A stretch of 64,000 bases of DNA from an uncultured Mycobacteriaceae bacterium (GTDB lineage Bacteria; Actinomycetota; Actinomycetes; Mycobacteriales; Mycobacteriaceae): positions 25,738-89,737 of the forward strand of contig CADEGF010000026.1 in the NCBI GenBank assembly GCA_902826815.1, read 5' to 3'. The notes beneath the pieces are model-generated. The model was not told the origin of the DNA. It ran no database searches and worked only from the letters and a program-made list of their open reading frames with translations. Numbering within the stretch: the first letter of the stretch is position 1; the number at the start of each line of letters is the position of its first letter. The translations under genes and the position numbers were made by a program. Below, piece by piece: positions 42,949-51,948 of this stretch.

Positions 42949-44040
42949 GTGATCCAACATCCTGACGGAGCGACGACACCCGTCATCGATGCGAGCGTGC
43001 ACATCTTCGTGCAGTCGAACAAGGACCTCCGCAAGAACTTCATGGCCGAGCCGTACCGCAGCCGCGGGTTCCCGGATTACGAGATGGACTGGTACGGCGC
43101 ACCCGGTGGCGAGTACACGAAGGGCAGCGAGGGGCCGGACCGCCAATACCCCGGTTCGGACCCGGAAATCGTCGGCCGCCACCTGTTCGACGAACGCGGC
43201 GTCGACGTCGCGATCCTGCATCCCATGACGCGCGGCGTCATGCCGGATCGCCACCTCGGTACCGCTATTGCGGCAGGCCACAACGAGATGATGGTGACGC
43301 GCTGGCTCGACGAGGGTGCCTACCGGGATCGGTTCCGCGGCACCATCAGGATCAATCCCGACGACGTCACCGGCTCGCTGCGCGAGATCGAGAAGTACTC
43401 CGATCACCCGAAGGTGGTGCAGATCGGTGTGCCCCTTCAGTCGCGCGAGGTGTACGGAAAGCCGCAGTACTGGCCGCTGTGGGAGGCGGCCGCCGCCGCG
43501 AATCTGCCGGTCGCCGTGCACATCGAGGTCGGGGCGGGCCTCTCGTTCGCGCCGACGCCGTCGGGTGTCACGAGGACCTATGAGCAGTACGTCAGCTTCA
43601 TGGCGCTGAACTACCTGTATCACCTGATGAACATGATCGCCGAGGGGGTATTCGAGAGGATGCCCGAGCTGAAGTTCGTCTGGGCCGACGGCGCCGCCGA
43701 CCTGCTGACGCCGTTCATCTGGCGGATGGACTGCTTCGGAAGGCCGCACCTCGAACAGACGCCGTGGGCGCCGAAGATGCCAAGCGACTATCTGCCCGGC
43801 CACGTCTTCTTCGTCCAGGGCGCGATGGACGGCCCCGGCGATGTCGACTTCGCGGGCGAGTGGTTCGGCTTCACCGGCAAAGAGGACATGGTGATGTTCG
43901 GCTCGAGCTACCCGCACTGGCAGGACAACGAGCTGAAAGTCCCCGCTGCCTTCACCCCCGAACAGCGCGACAAGCTGTGCTGGCGCAACGCCGCGCAGCT
44001 CTACGGGATAGACGTCGCGGCCGGTGTCAGCGCACAGTAG
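42949..44040 (+). CDS. Amidohydrolase-family TIM-barrel hydrolase/decarboxylase
   Basis: A 363-residue protein of the amidohydrolase 2 family common in actinobacterial Rieske/P450 clusters. The N-terminal metal motif is abbreviated to PVIDASVHIF. Later features are AAAANLPVAVHIEVG, KFVWADGAADLLTP and MFGSSYPHWQ. GTG at 42949 is preferred for GGAGG six nt upstream; a GTG 30 nt earlier lacks one. It is 30 nt before a second amidohydrolase of similar build, suggesting duplication or a heteromer. Decarboxylase or C-C hydrolase chemistry is possible. Confidence 0.87.
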   Translation: MIQHPDGATTPVIDASVHIFVQSNKDLRKNFMAEPYRSRGFPDYEMDWYGAPGGEYTKGSEGPDRQYPGSDPEIVGRHLFDERGVDVAILHPMTRGVMPDRHLGTAIAAGHNEMMVTRWLDEGAYRDRFRGTIRINPDDVTGSLREIEKYSDHPKVVQIGVPLQSREVYGKPQYWPLWEAAAAANLPVAVHIEVGAGLSFAPTPSGVTRTYEQYVSFMALNYLYHLMNMIAEGVFERMPELKFVWADGAADLLTPFIWRMDCFGRPHLEQTPWAPKMPSDYLPGHVFFVQGAMDGPGDVDFAGEWFGFTGKEDMVMFGSSYPHWQDNELKVPAAFTPEQRDKLCWRNAAQLYGIDVAAGVSAQ

Positions 44041-44070
44041 TAGCAGAGGTTTCGATCAAGGGAGACCACG

Positions 44071-45213
44071 ATGACGGTCACAACCGCGGAGCGCAAGCCC
44101 GCCGCCGAGCGAATCGCTGTGCGGTGCGTTGACTCCGACGTCCACCCGACGCCGCGCGGCGGTGAGCTGACGCAGTACATCCCGGAGCCGTGGCGAAGCA
44201 AGTACTTCCTTGCCCGCAAGATCGGCGACCAGATCTATTACGACGCCCCCGACTACGCCCACGCCTACGCGATGCGGGCCGACACCTTCCCCGCCGACGG
44301 TCAGTTCCCCGGCAGCGATCCGGACCTGGCGTTCAGGCAGCTGATCATGGAGGCAGGCGCGGACATCGCGATCCTGGAGCCCGCCGCCTACCCGGCGCGT
44401 TTCCGGGAGGCCAACCACGCGATCAGCTGTGGCCTGAACGACTGGCAGGCCAATCACTGGCTGGACGGTCACAACAACTGGCACGAGCGGTGGCGCGGCT
44501 CGATCTGCGCAGCCATCGAGGATCCTGACGGTGCGGCCCGCGAGATCGAGCGCTGGGCCGGGCATCCCTATATGGGCCAGATCCTGATCAAGGCCGAGCC
44601 GCGCCCGTCGTGGGGCGACCCCAAATACGACCCGATCTGGGCCGCCGCGACCAAGCACGACATCACGGTCAGCTGCCACCTGTCCCGCGGCCACCATGAG
44701 GAACTGCCGATCCCGCCGGTCGGATTCCCCAGCTACAACCACGATTTCATGGTCACCTACTCGCTGCTGGCAGCCAATCAGGTGATGAGCCTCATCTTCG
44801 ACGGGGTCTTCGACCGATTCCCCACCCTGCGAATCGTGTTGGTGGAGCACGCATTCACCTGGATCCTGCCGCTGATGTGGCGGATGGACGCCATCTACGA
44901 GGCCCGCAAATCCTGGATGGACATCAAGCGCAAGCCGTCGGAATACGTCAAGGACCACATCAAGTTCACCACCCAGCCGCTGGACTACCCCGAGGACAAG
45001 ACCGAACTCAGCCGGGCCTTCGAGTGGATGGAGTGCGAGAAGATCCTGCTGTTCTCCTCGGACTACCCGCACTGGACGTTCGACGACCCGCGCTGGCTCG
45101 TCAAGCACCTGCCCGAGCACGCCCGTGAGGCCGTGATGTTCCGCAACGGCATCGCGACCTACCACCTTCCCGATACGGTTCCGGCCCTCGAGGGCCAAGT
45201 CCGGGTGTTCTGA
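44071..45213 (+). CDS. Amidohydrolase-family TIM-barrel hydrolase/decarboxylase (second of tandem pair)
   Basis: A 380-residue relative of the previous gene. Its metal-binding start is RCVDSDVHPTPRGG; ITVSCHLSRGHHEE, RIVLVEHAFTWI and LFSSDYPHWTFDDP supply the other expected ligands (histidines and the late Asp). The lower similarity in substrate-facing loops suggests a different substrate or an obligate partner. It ends 3 nt before the GTG of the Rieske ferredoxin. Confidence 0.9.
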   Translation: MTVTTAERKPAAERIAVRCVDSDVHPTPRGGELTQYIPEPWRSKYFLARKIGDQIYYDAPDYAHAYAMRADTFPADGQFPGSDPDLAFRQLIMEAGADIAILEPAAYPARFREANHAISCGLNDWQANHWLDGHNNWHERWRGSICAAIEDPDGAAREIERWAGHPYMGQILIKAEPRPSWGDPKYDPIWAAATKHDITVSCHLSRGHHEELPIPPVGFPSYNHDFMVTYSLLAANQVMSLIFDGVFDRFPTLRIVLVEHAFTWILPLMWRMDAIYEARKSWMDIKRKPSEYVKDHIKFTTQPLDYPEDKTELSRAFEWMECEKILLFSSDYPHWTFDDPRWLVKHLPEHAREAVMFRNGIATYHLPDTVPALEGQVRVF

Positions 45214-45216
45214 CAG

Positions 45217-45609
45217 GTGGCAGAGGAATCGAAACCGCCTCGGCTGGCACAGGGGCGTGAGCACGTCGTAGCCACCGTCGACGAAATCCCGCCTGGGAAG
45301 CACAAATTGGTGCCGATCGGGCGTCACGGCGTCGGCGTCTACAACGTCAACGGCACGTTCTACGCGATCGCGAACTACTGCCCCCACGAAGGCGGTCCGC
45401 TGTGCTCCGGTCGAGCGCGGGGCCGCACCGTCGTCGACGAGAAAGTGCCCGGTGATGCCGTCATGGTTCGCGACCTCGAGTTCATCTACTGCCCCTGGCA
45501 TCAATGGGGATTCGAGCTCGCAACGGGCACGACGGCCGTCAAGCCGGAGTGGAGCATCCGGACCTATCCGGTGCGGGTCGTCGGCAACGATGTGTTGGTG
45601 ACGGCGTGA
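45217..45609 (+). CDS. Rieske [2Fe-2S] ferredoxin
   Basis: A 130-residue single-domain Rieske protein. Ligands: Cys55/His57 (NYCPHEGGPL) and Cys92/His95 (YCPWHQWGFELATG). The spacing of 35 residues between the two ligand pairs is longer than in simple ferredoxins because of an insert (SGRARGRTVVDEKVPGDA). It may deliver electrons to one of the Rieske oxygenases in this window or act with the amidohydrolases. Its stop overlaps the next gene's GTG. Confidence 0.93.
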   Translation: MAEESKPPRLAQGREHVVATVDEIPPGKHKLVPIGRHGVGVYNVNGTFYAIANYCPHEGGPLCSGRARGRTVVDEKVPGDAVMVRDLEFIYCPWHQWGFELATGTTAVKPEWSIRTYPVRVVGNDVLVTA

Positions 45610-46514
45610 CCACAGTCCAGTCAGGGCCCAAGCTGAAGCGCGGCGAGAAGGTCTTCGAAGTCAACGGCGGCAACGTCGTCTACGAGATCCTTGGCAAGGA
45701 AGGCGAATTCATCGCCCTGACCCCCGGCGGCCGGTTCAGCAAGGACATCCCCGGCCTGCGGCCGTTGGCGCAGGCGTTGGTCAAGGGCGGCTATCGCGTG
45801 CTGCTGTGGGATCGGCCGAACTGCGGCAAGTCCGATGTTCAGTTCTACGGCAAGAGCGAATCGCACATGCGCGCCGAGACGCTGCACGCGCTGATCACCG
45901 GTCTCGACATCGGGCCGTGCATCATCGCGGGCGGGTCCGGCGGAGCCCGCGACTCCATGCTGACCACGATGCTCTACCCGGAGATCGTCCGAAAGCTGGT
46001 GGTGTGGAACATCGTCGGCGGGGTTTACGGTTCGTTCGTGCTCGGCGGCCACTACATAGTGCCGAGCATCCTCGCGACCCGCGGTGCGGGCATCAACGGT
46101 CTGCTGCACGTCGGCGAGTGGAGGGAGCGCATCGCCGAGAATCCGGCCAACGAGGCGCGGTTCCGCGCACTCGACGTCGACGAGTTTCTCAAGGTCATGC
46201 TGCGCTGGCTCAATGCGTTCGTCTCCAAGCCGGGCCAGACCATTCCCGGCGTCGAGGACGAGATGTTCGACAACATCAAGGTGCCGACGTTGATCATCCG
46301 CGGCGGCGAAAACGACTGGGACCACCCCAAGCGGACGTCGCTGGAGGTGAGCTGTCTGATCAAGGGCTCGAAGCTGATCGACCCGCCGTGGCCGGAGGAC
46401 GCATGGGAACGTGCGGGCGAAAAATTCGCCGCCAGCGGAGGCAAGAAATTCTGCATGTTCGACACGTGGGTGCAGGCGGCGCCCGAGATCCTGAAGTTCC
46501 TGGACAAGAAATGA
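45606..46514 (+). CDS. Alpha/beta hydrolase, possibly a carbon-carbon bond hydrolase
   Basis: A 302-residue alpha/beta-hydrolase: GGRFSKDIPGLRPLAQALVKGGYRVLLWDRPNCGKSD is the core strand pattern, the nucleophile is in AGGSGGARDS, and IRGGENDWDHP holds the probable acid residue. Similar enzymes include meta-cleavage product hydrolases. GTG at 45606 overlaps the Rieske stop. It closes the plus-strand operon and converges on a small minus-strand gene 2 nt away. Confidence 0.88.
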   Translation: MTTVQSGPKLKRGEKVFEVNGGNVVYEILGKEGEFIALTPGGRFSKDIPGLRPLAQALVKGGYRVLLWDRPNCGKSDVQFYGKSESHMRAETLHALITGLDIGPCIIAGGSGGARDSMLTTMLYPEIVRKLVVWNIVGGVYGSFVLGGHYIVPSILATRGAGINGLLHVGEWRERIAENPANEARFRALDVDEFLKVMLRWLNAFVSKPGQTIPGVEDEMFDNIKVPTLIIRGGENDWDHPKRTSLEVSCLIKGSKLIDPPWPEDAWERAGEKFAASGGKKFCMFDTWVQAAPEILKFLDKK

Positions 46515-46516
46515 CA

Positions 46517-46990
46517 TTAAGCAGTTCGGATCTGCACCTCGCAATTGAGGGAGGCCTCCAGCGCGGTGTGAATTCTGCTCTCCGGGATGCGATCCAAGTC
46601 GGACTTGCGCAGCGTGACGGTGACGACGTCGATGCCGTCGTCCCCTGCGGTTCGGGTGATCTCACCAACCAGGCCGAAACCGGCGAGCACGCCGTGGGCG
46701 TCATCGTCGGTGCCTCTGCTTACATACGTCACCACCCCGGGAGCCGGCGCGGTACCGAATGCCTTCGCGCACAAGGCAACCGCGTCGCGCGTCAACTCAT
46801 CGGCGTCGCCGCCCGCCATCAACAGTTGCACCTCCCGGCGACTCGCGGGCATTGCGGCCAGGTTGTTCTCCAGCACCTCGACATCGGTTGCATCGACGAG
46901 AGCACGGAGGGCCGTCATGCCGTCCGTTAACTGGTCCGGCGCGAGCAGGTCCGCGGGGTCTACCAGGACACGCACCACCGCGGTTCTCAT
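46517..46990 (-). CDS. Hypothetical protein, 157 residues
   Basis: A small acidic protein with mixed alpha/beta character (MRTAVVRVLVDPADLLAPDQ...VVTVTLRKSDLDRIPESRI). One motif, PGVVTYVSRGTDDDAHGVLAGFG, lies near residues 84-106. No family recognised. It is encoded between an alpha/beta hydrolase and a NuoF-like flavoprotein, divergent from the latter by 33 bp, so the two probably share a promoter region. A start 12 nt upstream (MVAD...) is equally possible. Confidence 0.7.
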   Translation of the reverse strand: MRTAVVRVLVDPADLLAPDQLTDGMTALRALVDATDVEVLENNLAAMPASRREVQLLMAGGDADELTRDAVALCAKAFGTAPAPGVVTYVSRGTDDDAHGVLAGFGLVGEITRTAGDDGIDVVTVTLRKSDLDRIPESRIHTALEASLNCEVQIRTA

Positions 46991-47023
46991 GTCCGCAACC
47001 ATATCCGCGGGCAGGAGCGCCCC

Positions 47024-48313
47024 GTGAGGGCCACAACCGATCTCGCTGTCACGGTGTGGCCGGGCCTTCAGGCGCGTCTGCTCCGCAAGGGCACCGAGGA
47101 TTACGCCGATTATCGCGCCTCGGGCGGATACCAGCGGATGGACGATGTCGACGGACTGCTCAGCCAGATCGACCTGTCGGGACTGCTCGGTCGTGGCGGC
47201 GCGGCGTTCCCGCTGGCGGTCAAGCTGAAGACCGTTCGGGACAACGGCCGACAAGCCGGCGGCGCGGTGGTGGTCGCCAACGGGGAAGAGGGCGAGCCCG
47301 CGTCGGTCAAGGACCGCTGGCTGCTGCGGCACCGTCCGCACCTTGTGCTCGACGGCCTGCGTCTCGCGGCGCAGATGGTGTCGGCCGAGCGCGCGCACGT
47401 GTACGTCTCCGACCGAAGTGCGGCGGAATCCGTGCAGGCCGCGCTCGCCGAGCTCGACAAGGCGGTGATCGCCGGGCTGTCGATCGACGTGTTGACGGTC
47501 GAGGCAGGCTATGTCGCGGGTGAGGAGACGGCTGCGGTGCGCGCGCTCAACGGCGGGCCTGCCAAGCCGACGGACAAGCCGCCGCGTCCGTTCGAGGAGG
47601 GCGTCGGTCGGCTTCCGACGATGGTCAGCAATGTCGAGACGCTCGCGCTGATCCCGTTCATCGCGCGCCACGGTGCCGAGGCGTTTCGTGAGCACGGCAC
47701 GTCGGCGTCACCGGGAACGTTCCTGGCCACGATCACGGGCGGCGGCAGGCCTGCGGCCCTGTATGAGCTTCCGCACGGCCTTGCGTTCACCGAATTGCTG
47801 GAATTCCACGGCGTGCCAGCCGATCAGGTACGCGGCGTGCTGATGGGCGGCTACTTCGCAGGCCTGCTGAACCGCGACGTCCTCGACATCACGCTCGACC
47901 ACGAGTCGTTGCGTCGCCTCGGCAGCGGGCTCGGCTGCGGGGCCGTCACGATCCTCACCGACGACTGCCCGCTGGCCGTGGCGGCATCGGTGATGGCCTA
48001 CTTCGACAGGGAGAACGCGGGCCAATGCGGATCGTGCTTCAACGGCACCGCCGCGATGTCGGCGGTGACAGAGGCGCTTCGCGACGGGGTGGCCACCAAC
48101 GAGGATCTTGCGCGACTGGAGCGATGGTCGGTGGTGCTGCGCGGCCGTGGCGCCTGCGCGACGCTGGACGCCGCGACGAACATCGCCGCCAGCCTGCTAT
48201 CGGCGTTCCCGCAAGTCGTCGAGCAGCACCTGAAGAGCGACTGCGCTGGGTGCCGAGCAGGCGCCTATAAAGCGCTGCGGCCCTACGAGATCGAGGCGGT
48301 GGCTGCGGTATGA
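47024..48313 (+). CDS. NuoF-like (complex I 51-kDa subunit) NADH-dependent flavoprotein
   Basis: A 429-residue protein of the NADH dehydrogenase 51-kDa/NuoF family: FMN site LLGRGGAAFPLAVKL, NADH site NGEEGEP and PTMVSNVETLALI, an SLBB-like stretch, and the C-terminal cluster region with CGSC, RGACATLD and SDCAGCR. The cluster ligands are not in the canonical ESCG-x-CTPCR order, so a changed Fe-S site is likely. No NuoE or NuoG accompanies it; instead a 3Fe-4S-type ferredoxin overlaps its stop. It may act as an NAD(P)H:ferredoxin reductase for the P450s and Rieske enzymes here. Confidence 0.88.
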   Translation: MRATTDLAVTVWPGLQARLLRKGTEDYADYRASGGYQRMDDVDGLLSQIDLSGLLGRGGAAFPLAVKLKTVRDNGRQAGGAVVVANGEEGEPASVKDRWLLRHRPHLVLDGLRLAAQMVSAERAHVYVSDRSAAESVQAALAELDKAVIAGLSIDVLTVEAGYVAGEETAAVRALNGGPAKPTDKPPRPFEEGVGRLPTMVSNVETLALIPFIARHGAEAFREHGTSASPGTFLATITGGGRPAALYELPHGLAFTELLEFHGVPADQVRGVLMGGYFAGLLNRDVLDITLDHESLRRLGSGLGCGAVTILTDDCPLAVAASVMAYFDRENAGQCGSCFNGTAAMSAVTEALRDGVATNEDLARLERWSVVLRGRGACATLDAATNIAASLLSAFPQVVEQHLKSDCAGCRAGAYKALRPYEIEAVAAV

Positions 48314-48609
48314 GAATTCGTCTCGACCGGACGATGTGTGACGGCTTCGGCCAGTGCGCCAAGCACGCACCGGAGTACTTCTCGCTCGACGACTGGGGAT
48401 ATGCATCGCTGGAGGGCAATGGCGCCATCCCCGAGCAGGACCGGGCCGCGGTGACGCGGGCACTGCTGGACTGCCCCGTACACGCCATCATCGAGATGGG
48501 CACCCATCAACCGTCACGCGACGGGGCTGCACATCCGGATGCGCGGGAAGTGCCAGAACCCGACCCGAAGACAGATGACAGCGAAGCGATATCGGAGTTC
48601 GTCCGGTGA
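48310..48609 (+). CDS. Ferredoxin with long C-terminal tail
   Basis: A 99-residue ferredoxin. The cluster domain covers residues 1-64 (Cys10, Cys16 and a later Cys in LDCPVHAI); a ~35-residue polar tail (SRDGAAHPDAREVPEPDPKT) follows and is absent from the other ferredoxins in this window. The tail may dock to the NuoF-like protein. Both ends overlap neighbours by 4 bp, placing it between the flavoprotein and the DUF35-thiolase fusion. Confidence 0.9.
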   Translation: MRIRLDRTMCDGFGQCAKHAPEYFSLDDWGYASLEGNGAIPEQDRAAVTRALLDCPVHAIIEMGTHQPSRDGAAHPDAREVPEPDPKTDDSEAISEFVR

Positions 48610-50261
48610 CAAGACCACTGCCGGAAGTCAACGCGCAGAACGAATTCTTCTGGACCGCGGGCGCCGACGGCGTGCTGCGGATCCAGGAGTGCACGGACTG
48701 CGACGCGCTGATCCATCCGCCCACCCCGGTTTGCCGGTATTGCCGTAGTCGCAATATGGGTGTGCGCGACGTATCGGGCGAGGCCACCCTGTCGGCCTTC
48801 ACGGTCAACCATCGCTTCGGCTTTCCCGACCTCCCCCCGCCGTATGTCATCGCACAGGTAGCGATCGTCGAGGATCCGCGAGTCCGGTTGACCACCAACA
48901 TCGTTGACTGCGAGCCCGACGATCTCGAGCTGGGTCAGACCGTGGCCGTTCAGTTCGACAAAGCCGAGGACAAGGTCGGTACCGTCTGGCTTCCGGTGTT
49001 CACCCCGACCGCCGAGAAGAAGACCGGGCCGCAGGCAGTCGACGAGATCGCCCCGCAGGACTTCGGCAAGCACGTCTCGCCGATGCTCACGGAGAAAAAG
49101 TTCGAGGACGCGGCGGCGATCACCGGGATCGGCATGTCGACGATCGGCAGGCGACAGATGGTGGCGCCGCTGTCCCTGACGATCGACGCCTGCCAACAGG
49201 CCGTTGCCGACGCGGGTTTGACGTTCGACGACATCGACGGGCTCTCAACGTATCCGGGCCTCGACATCGCGGGGATGGGCGAGGGCGGCGTCACCGCGTT
49301 GGAAGGTGCATTGGGTCTGCGCCCCGTGTGGATCAACGGCGGAATGGACACCTTCGGTCCCGGCGGTTCGCTGATCGCCGCGGTGATGGCCGTCGCGACG
49401 GGGATGGCCCGGCACGTGCTGTGCTTCCGCACGCTGTGGGAGGCGACCTTCCAACAGTTGACGAAGGAAGGCAAGATGTCGCCGCCGGGAGGTGCCCGCA
49501 CCTCGAGCTGGCAGATGCCTTTCGGCGCGACGTCGGCGGCGCACACGCTCGCGATGAATGCGCAGCGCCACTTCGACCGGTACGGCACCACGAAGGAGAC
49601 GCTCGGCTGGATCGCGTTGAACCAGAGGGCCAATGCGGCGCTGAACCCGACCGCGATCTACCGCGATCCGATGACCATGGACGACTACCTGAACGCAAGG
49701 CCGATCACCACCCCGTTCGGGCTTTACGACTGCGACGTGCCGTGCGACGGCGCGATCGCGGTGGTCGTATCGGCCGTCGATGCCGCAAAGGACATGCCGC
49801 AAAAGCCCGTGCTGTTCGAGGCGGTCGGCACTCAGATCGTCGAGCGAACCGACTGGGATCAGACCACGCTGACGCACGAGCCGCAGGTGCTTGGCCAGTC
49901 CGCTCACATGTGGACGCGGACGTCGTTGCGGCCCAAGGATGTCGACGTCGCCGAGCTGTACGACGGTTTCACGTTCAACTGTCTTTCGTGGCTGGAGGGT
50001 CTCGGCTTCTGCGGGATCGGCGAGGCAAGGGACTTCATCGACGGGGGTAAGGCCATCGCGCGCGACGGCGTCATTCCGCTGAACACCCACGGCGGCCAAC
50101 TGTCGCACGGTCGGACGCACGGCATGGGCCTGATCCACGAAGCCGTCGTGCAGCTGCGCGGCGACGCGGGCGAGCGCCAGGTCAAAGACGCCCGCGTCGG
50201 CGTCGTCAGCAGCGGTGGGCTGACACCCAGCGGGGCGATTCTTCTGCGGACCGAGGGTTGA
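48606..50261 (+). CDS. DUF35-thiolase-like fusion protein, candidate Ltp2-type aldolase
   Basis: A 551-residue fusion. Residues 1-135 are a DUF35 domain: zinc ribbon Cys29, Cys32, Cys43, Cys46 followed by an OB-fold. Residues 160-551 are a thiolase-like domain, but the nucleophile position (GGMDTFGPGGSL) has no cysteine, the usual catalytic His is in the context ELYDGFTF (Tyr452), and GHP is replaced by SHGRTHG (His501, His505). This is the pattern of Ltp2-type retro-aldolases, which normally need a separate DUF35 partner in steroid side-chain degradation. Here partner and aldolase are one chain. Aldolase activity is inference. Confidence 0.85.
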   Translation: MTRPLPEVNAQNEFFWTAGADGVLRIQECTDCDALIHPPTPVCRYCRSRNMGVRDVSGEATLSAFTVNHRFGFPDLPPPYVIAQVAIVEDPRVRLTTNIVDCEPDDLELGQTVAVQFDKAEDKVGTVWLPVFTPTAEKKTGPQAVDEIAPQDFGKHVSPMLTEKKFEDAAAITGIGMSTIGRRQMVAPLSLTIDACQQAVADAGLTFDDIDGLSTYPGLDIAGMGEGGVTALEGALGLRPVWINGGMDTFGPGGSLIAAVMAVATGMARHVLCFRTLWEATFQQLTKEGKMSPPGGARTSSWQMPFGATSAAHTLAMNAQRHFDRYGTTKETLGWIALNQRANAALNPTAIYRDPMTMDDYLNARPITTPFGLYDCDVPCDGAIAVVVSAVDAAKDMPQKPVLFEAVGTQIVERTDWDQTTLTHEPQVLGQSAHMWTRTSLRPKDVDVAELYDGFTFNCLSWLEGLGFCGIGEARDFIDGGKAIARDGVIPLNTHGGQLSHGRTHGMGLIHEAVVQLRGDAGERQVKDARVGVVSSGGLTPSGAILLRTEG

Positions 50262-51130
50262 GCATCGCTCCTCGCCCACGCGTCGTCCTTGTGGACGGCG
50301 TGCCGATGTCGGCGTTGGTGGCGGCGGTAGAAGACCCGAAGGCCGTGATCGTCGCGGTCCACGGCGGCGCCACCTCGGCGGCGTACTTCGACTGCCCGGG
50401 CCACCCGGAGCTCTCGCTGTTGCGTGCGGCCGCCGCCGCCGGATACACGGCTATCGCACTCGACCGGCCCGGCTACGGCGCGTCGGCGTTCTACCACGAC
50501 GACATGACCGACGCGGACAGGCGGGTCGGCTTCGCGCTCGGCGCCGTGGACAAGATCATCGGCGAGAGTTCCCGCGGCGCAGGACGTTTCCTGCTTGCGC
50601 ACTCGGCAGGCTGTGAGATCGGGCTGCGGATCGCGGTCGACGAACGGGCGGCCGACATCTTGGGTGTCGAACTGTCCGGGACCGGGTTGCGATACGGCGA
50701 CCAGGCGAAGGCCGTCATCAGCAAGGCCACCGTGACGTCGCGCCCGGCGGGTCTACGGGATCTGCTGTGGCAGCCGACCGAGCTCTATCCGCAGGAGGTG
50801 TTGACCGGCGGCCTGTCGGCGCCGGGCGCACCCTATGAAGCCGACGTGACGGCCAACTGGCCGCGCCGCGACTTTGCGGATGTCGCGGGCCGGGTCACGG
50901 TGCCGGTCGAGTTCAGCGTCGCCGACCACGAACGCGTCTGGGAGTCGACACGGGAGGCGGCCGACGCCGTCGCCGCGCTGTTCACCTCGTCGCCGCGGGT
51001 CGTGGTCAACGAAATGCCGGACAGCGGACACAATCTCAGCGTCGGCTGGAGCGCGGGCGAGTATCACCGCCGGGTGTTGGCGTTCGTCGACGAATGCGCG
51101 GCCGCGCGCAAAGAGCGGGAGGCGGGATGA
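50258..51130 (+). CDS. Alpha/beta hydrolase
   Basis: A 290-residue alpha/beta-hydrolase: VHGGATSAAYFD (oxyanion), ALDRPGYGASAF, nucleophile loop LLAHSAGCEIG, and the late histidine in PDSGHNLSVGW. TTG at 50258 overlaps the upstream stop (TTGA), and its own stop overlaps the next ATG. It is probably an esterase, thioesterase or C-C hydrolase of the same pathway; it is not closely similar to the hydrolase at 45606. Confidence 0.9.
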   Translation: MSIAPRPRVVLVDGVPMSALVAAVEDPKAVIVAVHGGATSAAYFDCPGHPELSLLRAAAAAGYTAIALDRPGYGASAFYHDDMTDADRRVGFALGAVDKIIGESSRGAGRFLLAHSAGCEIGLRIAVDERAADILGVELSGTGLRYGDQAKAVISKATVTSRPAGLRDLLWQPTELYPQEVLTGGLSAPGAPYEADVTANWPRRDFADVAGRVTVPVEFSVADHERVWESTREAADAVAALFTSSPRVVVNEMPDSGHNLSVGWSAGEYHRRVLAFVDECAAARKEREAG

Positions 51131-51948
51131 TGCGCGTCGGCTTCATCGGGCTGGGCAGCCAAGGCGCCCCGATGGCCCGGCGGATCGCCGAGGGCGGGTA
51201 TGACCTGACGCTGTGGGCGCGCAGACCCGCCAGCCTCGAACCGTTCGCCGACACCTCCGCGAAGACCGCGCAGTCCCCCGCCGAGTTGGCGGCTGTCAGC
51301 GATCTGGTCTGCATCTGTGTCGTCGGCGACGATGACGTCAGGGAAGTACTTGGCGGCGAAAGCGGCGTGCTGGCCGGACTGGCGGCGGGCGGGATCGTGG
51401 CGATCCACAGCACCGTGCACCCCGACACATGTCGACAGTTGGCGCAAACCGCTGCCGATCAAGGCGTTTCGGTCATCGACGCTCCAGTGAGTGGTGGCGG
51501 TCCCGCCGCCGAGGACGGCACGTTGCTCGTCATGGTCGGCGGCGACGACGAGATCGCCGAGCGCTGCCGCCCGGTCTTCGCCACCTACGCCGATCCGATC
51601 GTGCATCTCGGGCCGGTCGGCAGCGGCCAGGTCACCAAGATCCTCAACAACGTGCTGTTCACCGCCAACCTGGGTAGCGCGATCAACACCCTGGAACTCG
51701 GCGAATCCCTCGGCATCGACCGCGAACAATTGGGCGCGGTGCTCAACAACGGCTCAGCCACGAGCAAGGCTCTCGGCAGCATCTCCGCGTTCGGCGGCAC
51801 ACTCGACCGGCTCGCGCCGATCGCCGGTGCACTGCTGCAGAAAGACGTCAGGCACGCCGCCAGCCTTACCGACGCCGCACAGGCACCGCAGGGAGCGGTA
51901 TTCGATGCGGCGGACGCGGCGCTGAACGCGATGGAACACCCGCGATGA
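51127..51948 (+). CDS. 3-Hydroxyisobutyrate dehydrogenase-like NAD(P)-dependent oxidoreductase
   Basis: A 273-residue beta-hydroxyacid dehydrogenase: nucleotide site GFIGLGSQGAPM (5-16), substrate loop DAPVSGGGPAAEDG (about 118-131) and catalytic Lys171 in GSGQVTKILNN. It should oxidise a 3-hydroxy acid or reduce a semialdehyde. ATG 51127 or 51130 may be used, both near GGGAGGCGGG. It is followed by a paralogue with a 4-bp overlap. Confidence 0.93.
   Translation: MMRVGFIGLGSQGAPMARRIAEGGYDLTLWARRPASLEPFADTSAKTAQSPAELAAVSDLVCICVVGDDDVREVLGGESGVLAGLAAGGIVAIHSTVHPDTCRQLAQTAADQGVSVIDAPVSGGGPAAEDGTLLVMVGGDDEIAERCRPVFATYADPIVHLGPVGSGQVTKILNNVLFTANLGSAINTLELGESLGIDREQLGAVLNNGSATSKALGSISAFGGTLDRLAPIAGALLQKDVRHAASLTDAAQAPQGAVFDAADAALNAMEHPR

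Noticed and set aside
44056-45504. 482-codon minus-strand frame
   Set aside because: Fully antisense to the amidohydrolase; low-complexity Val/Asp/Arg composition.
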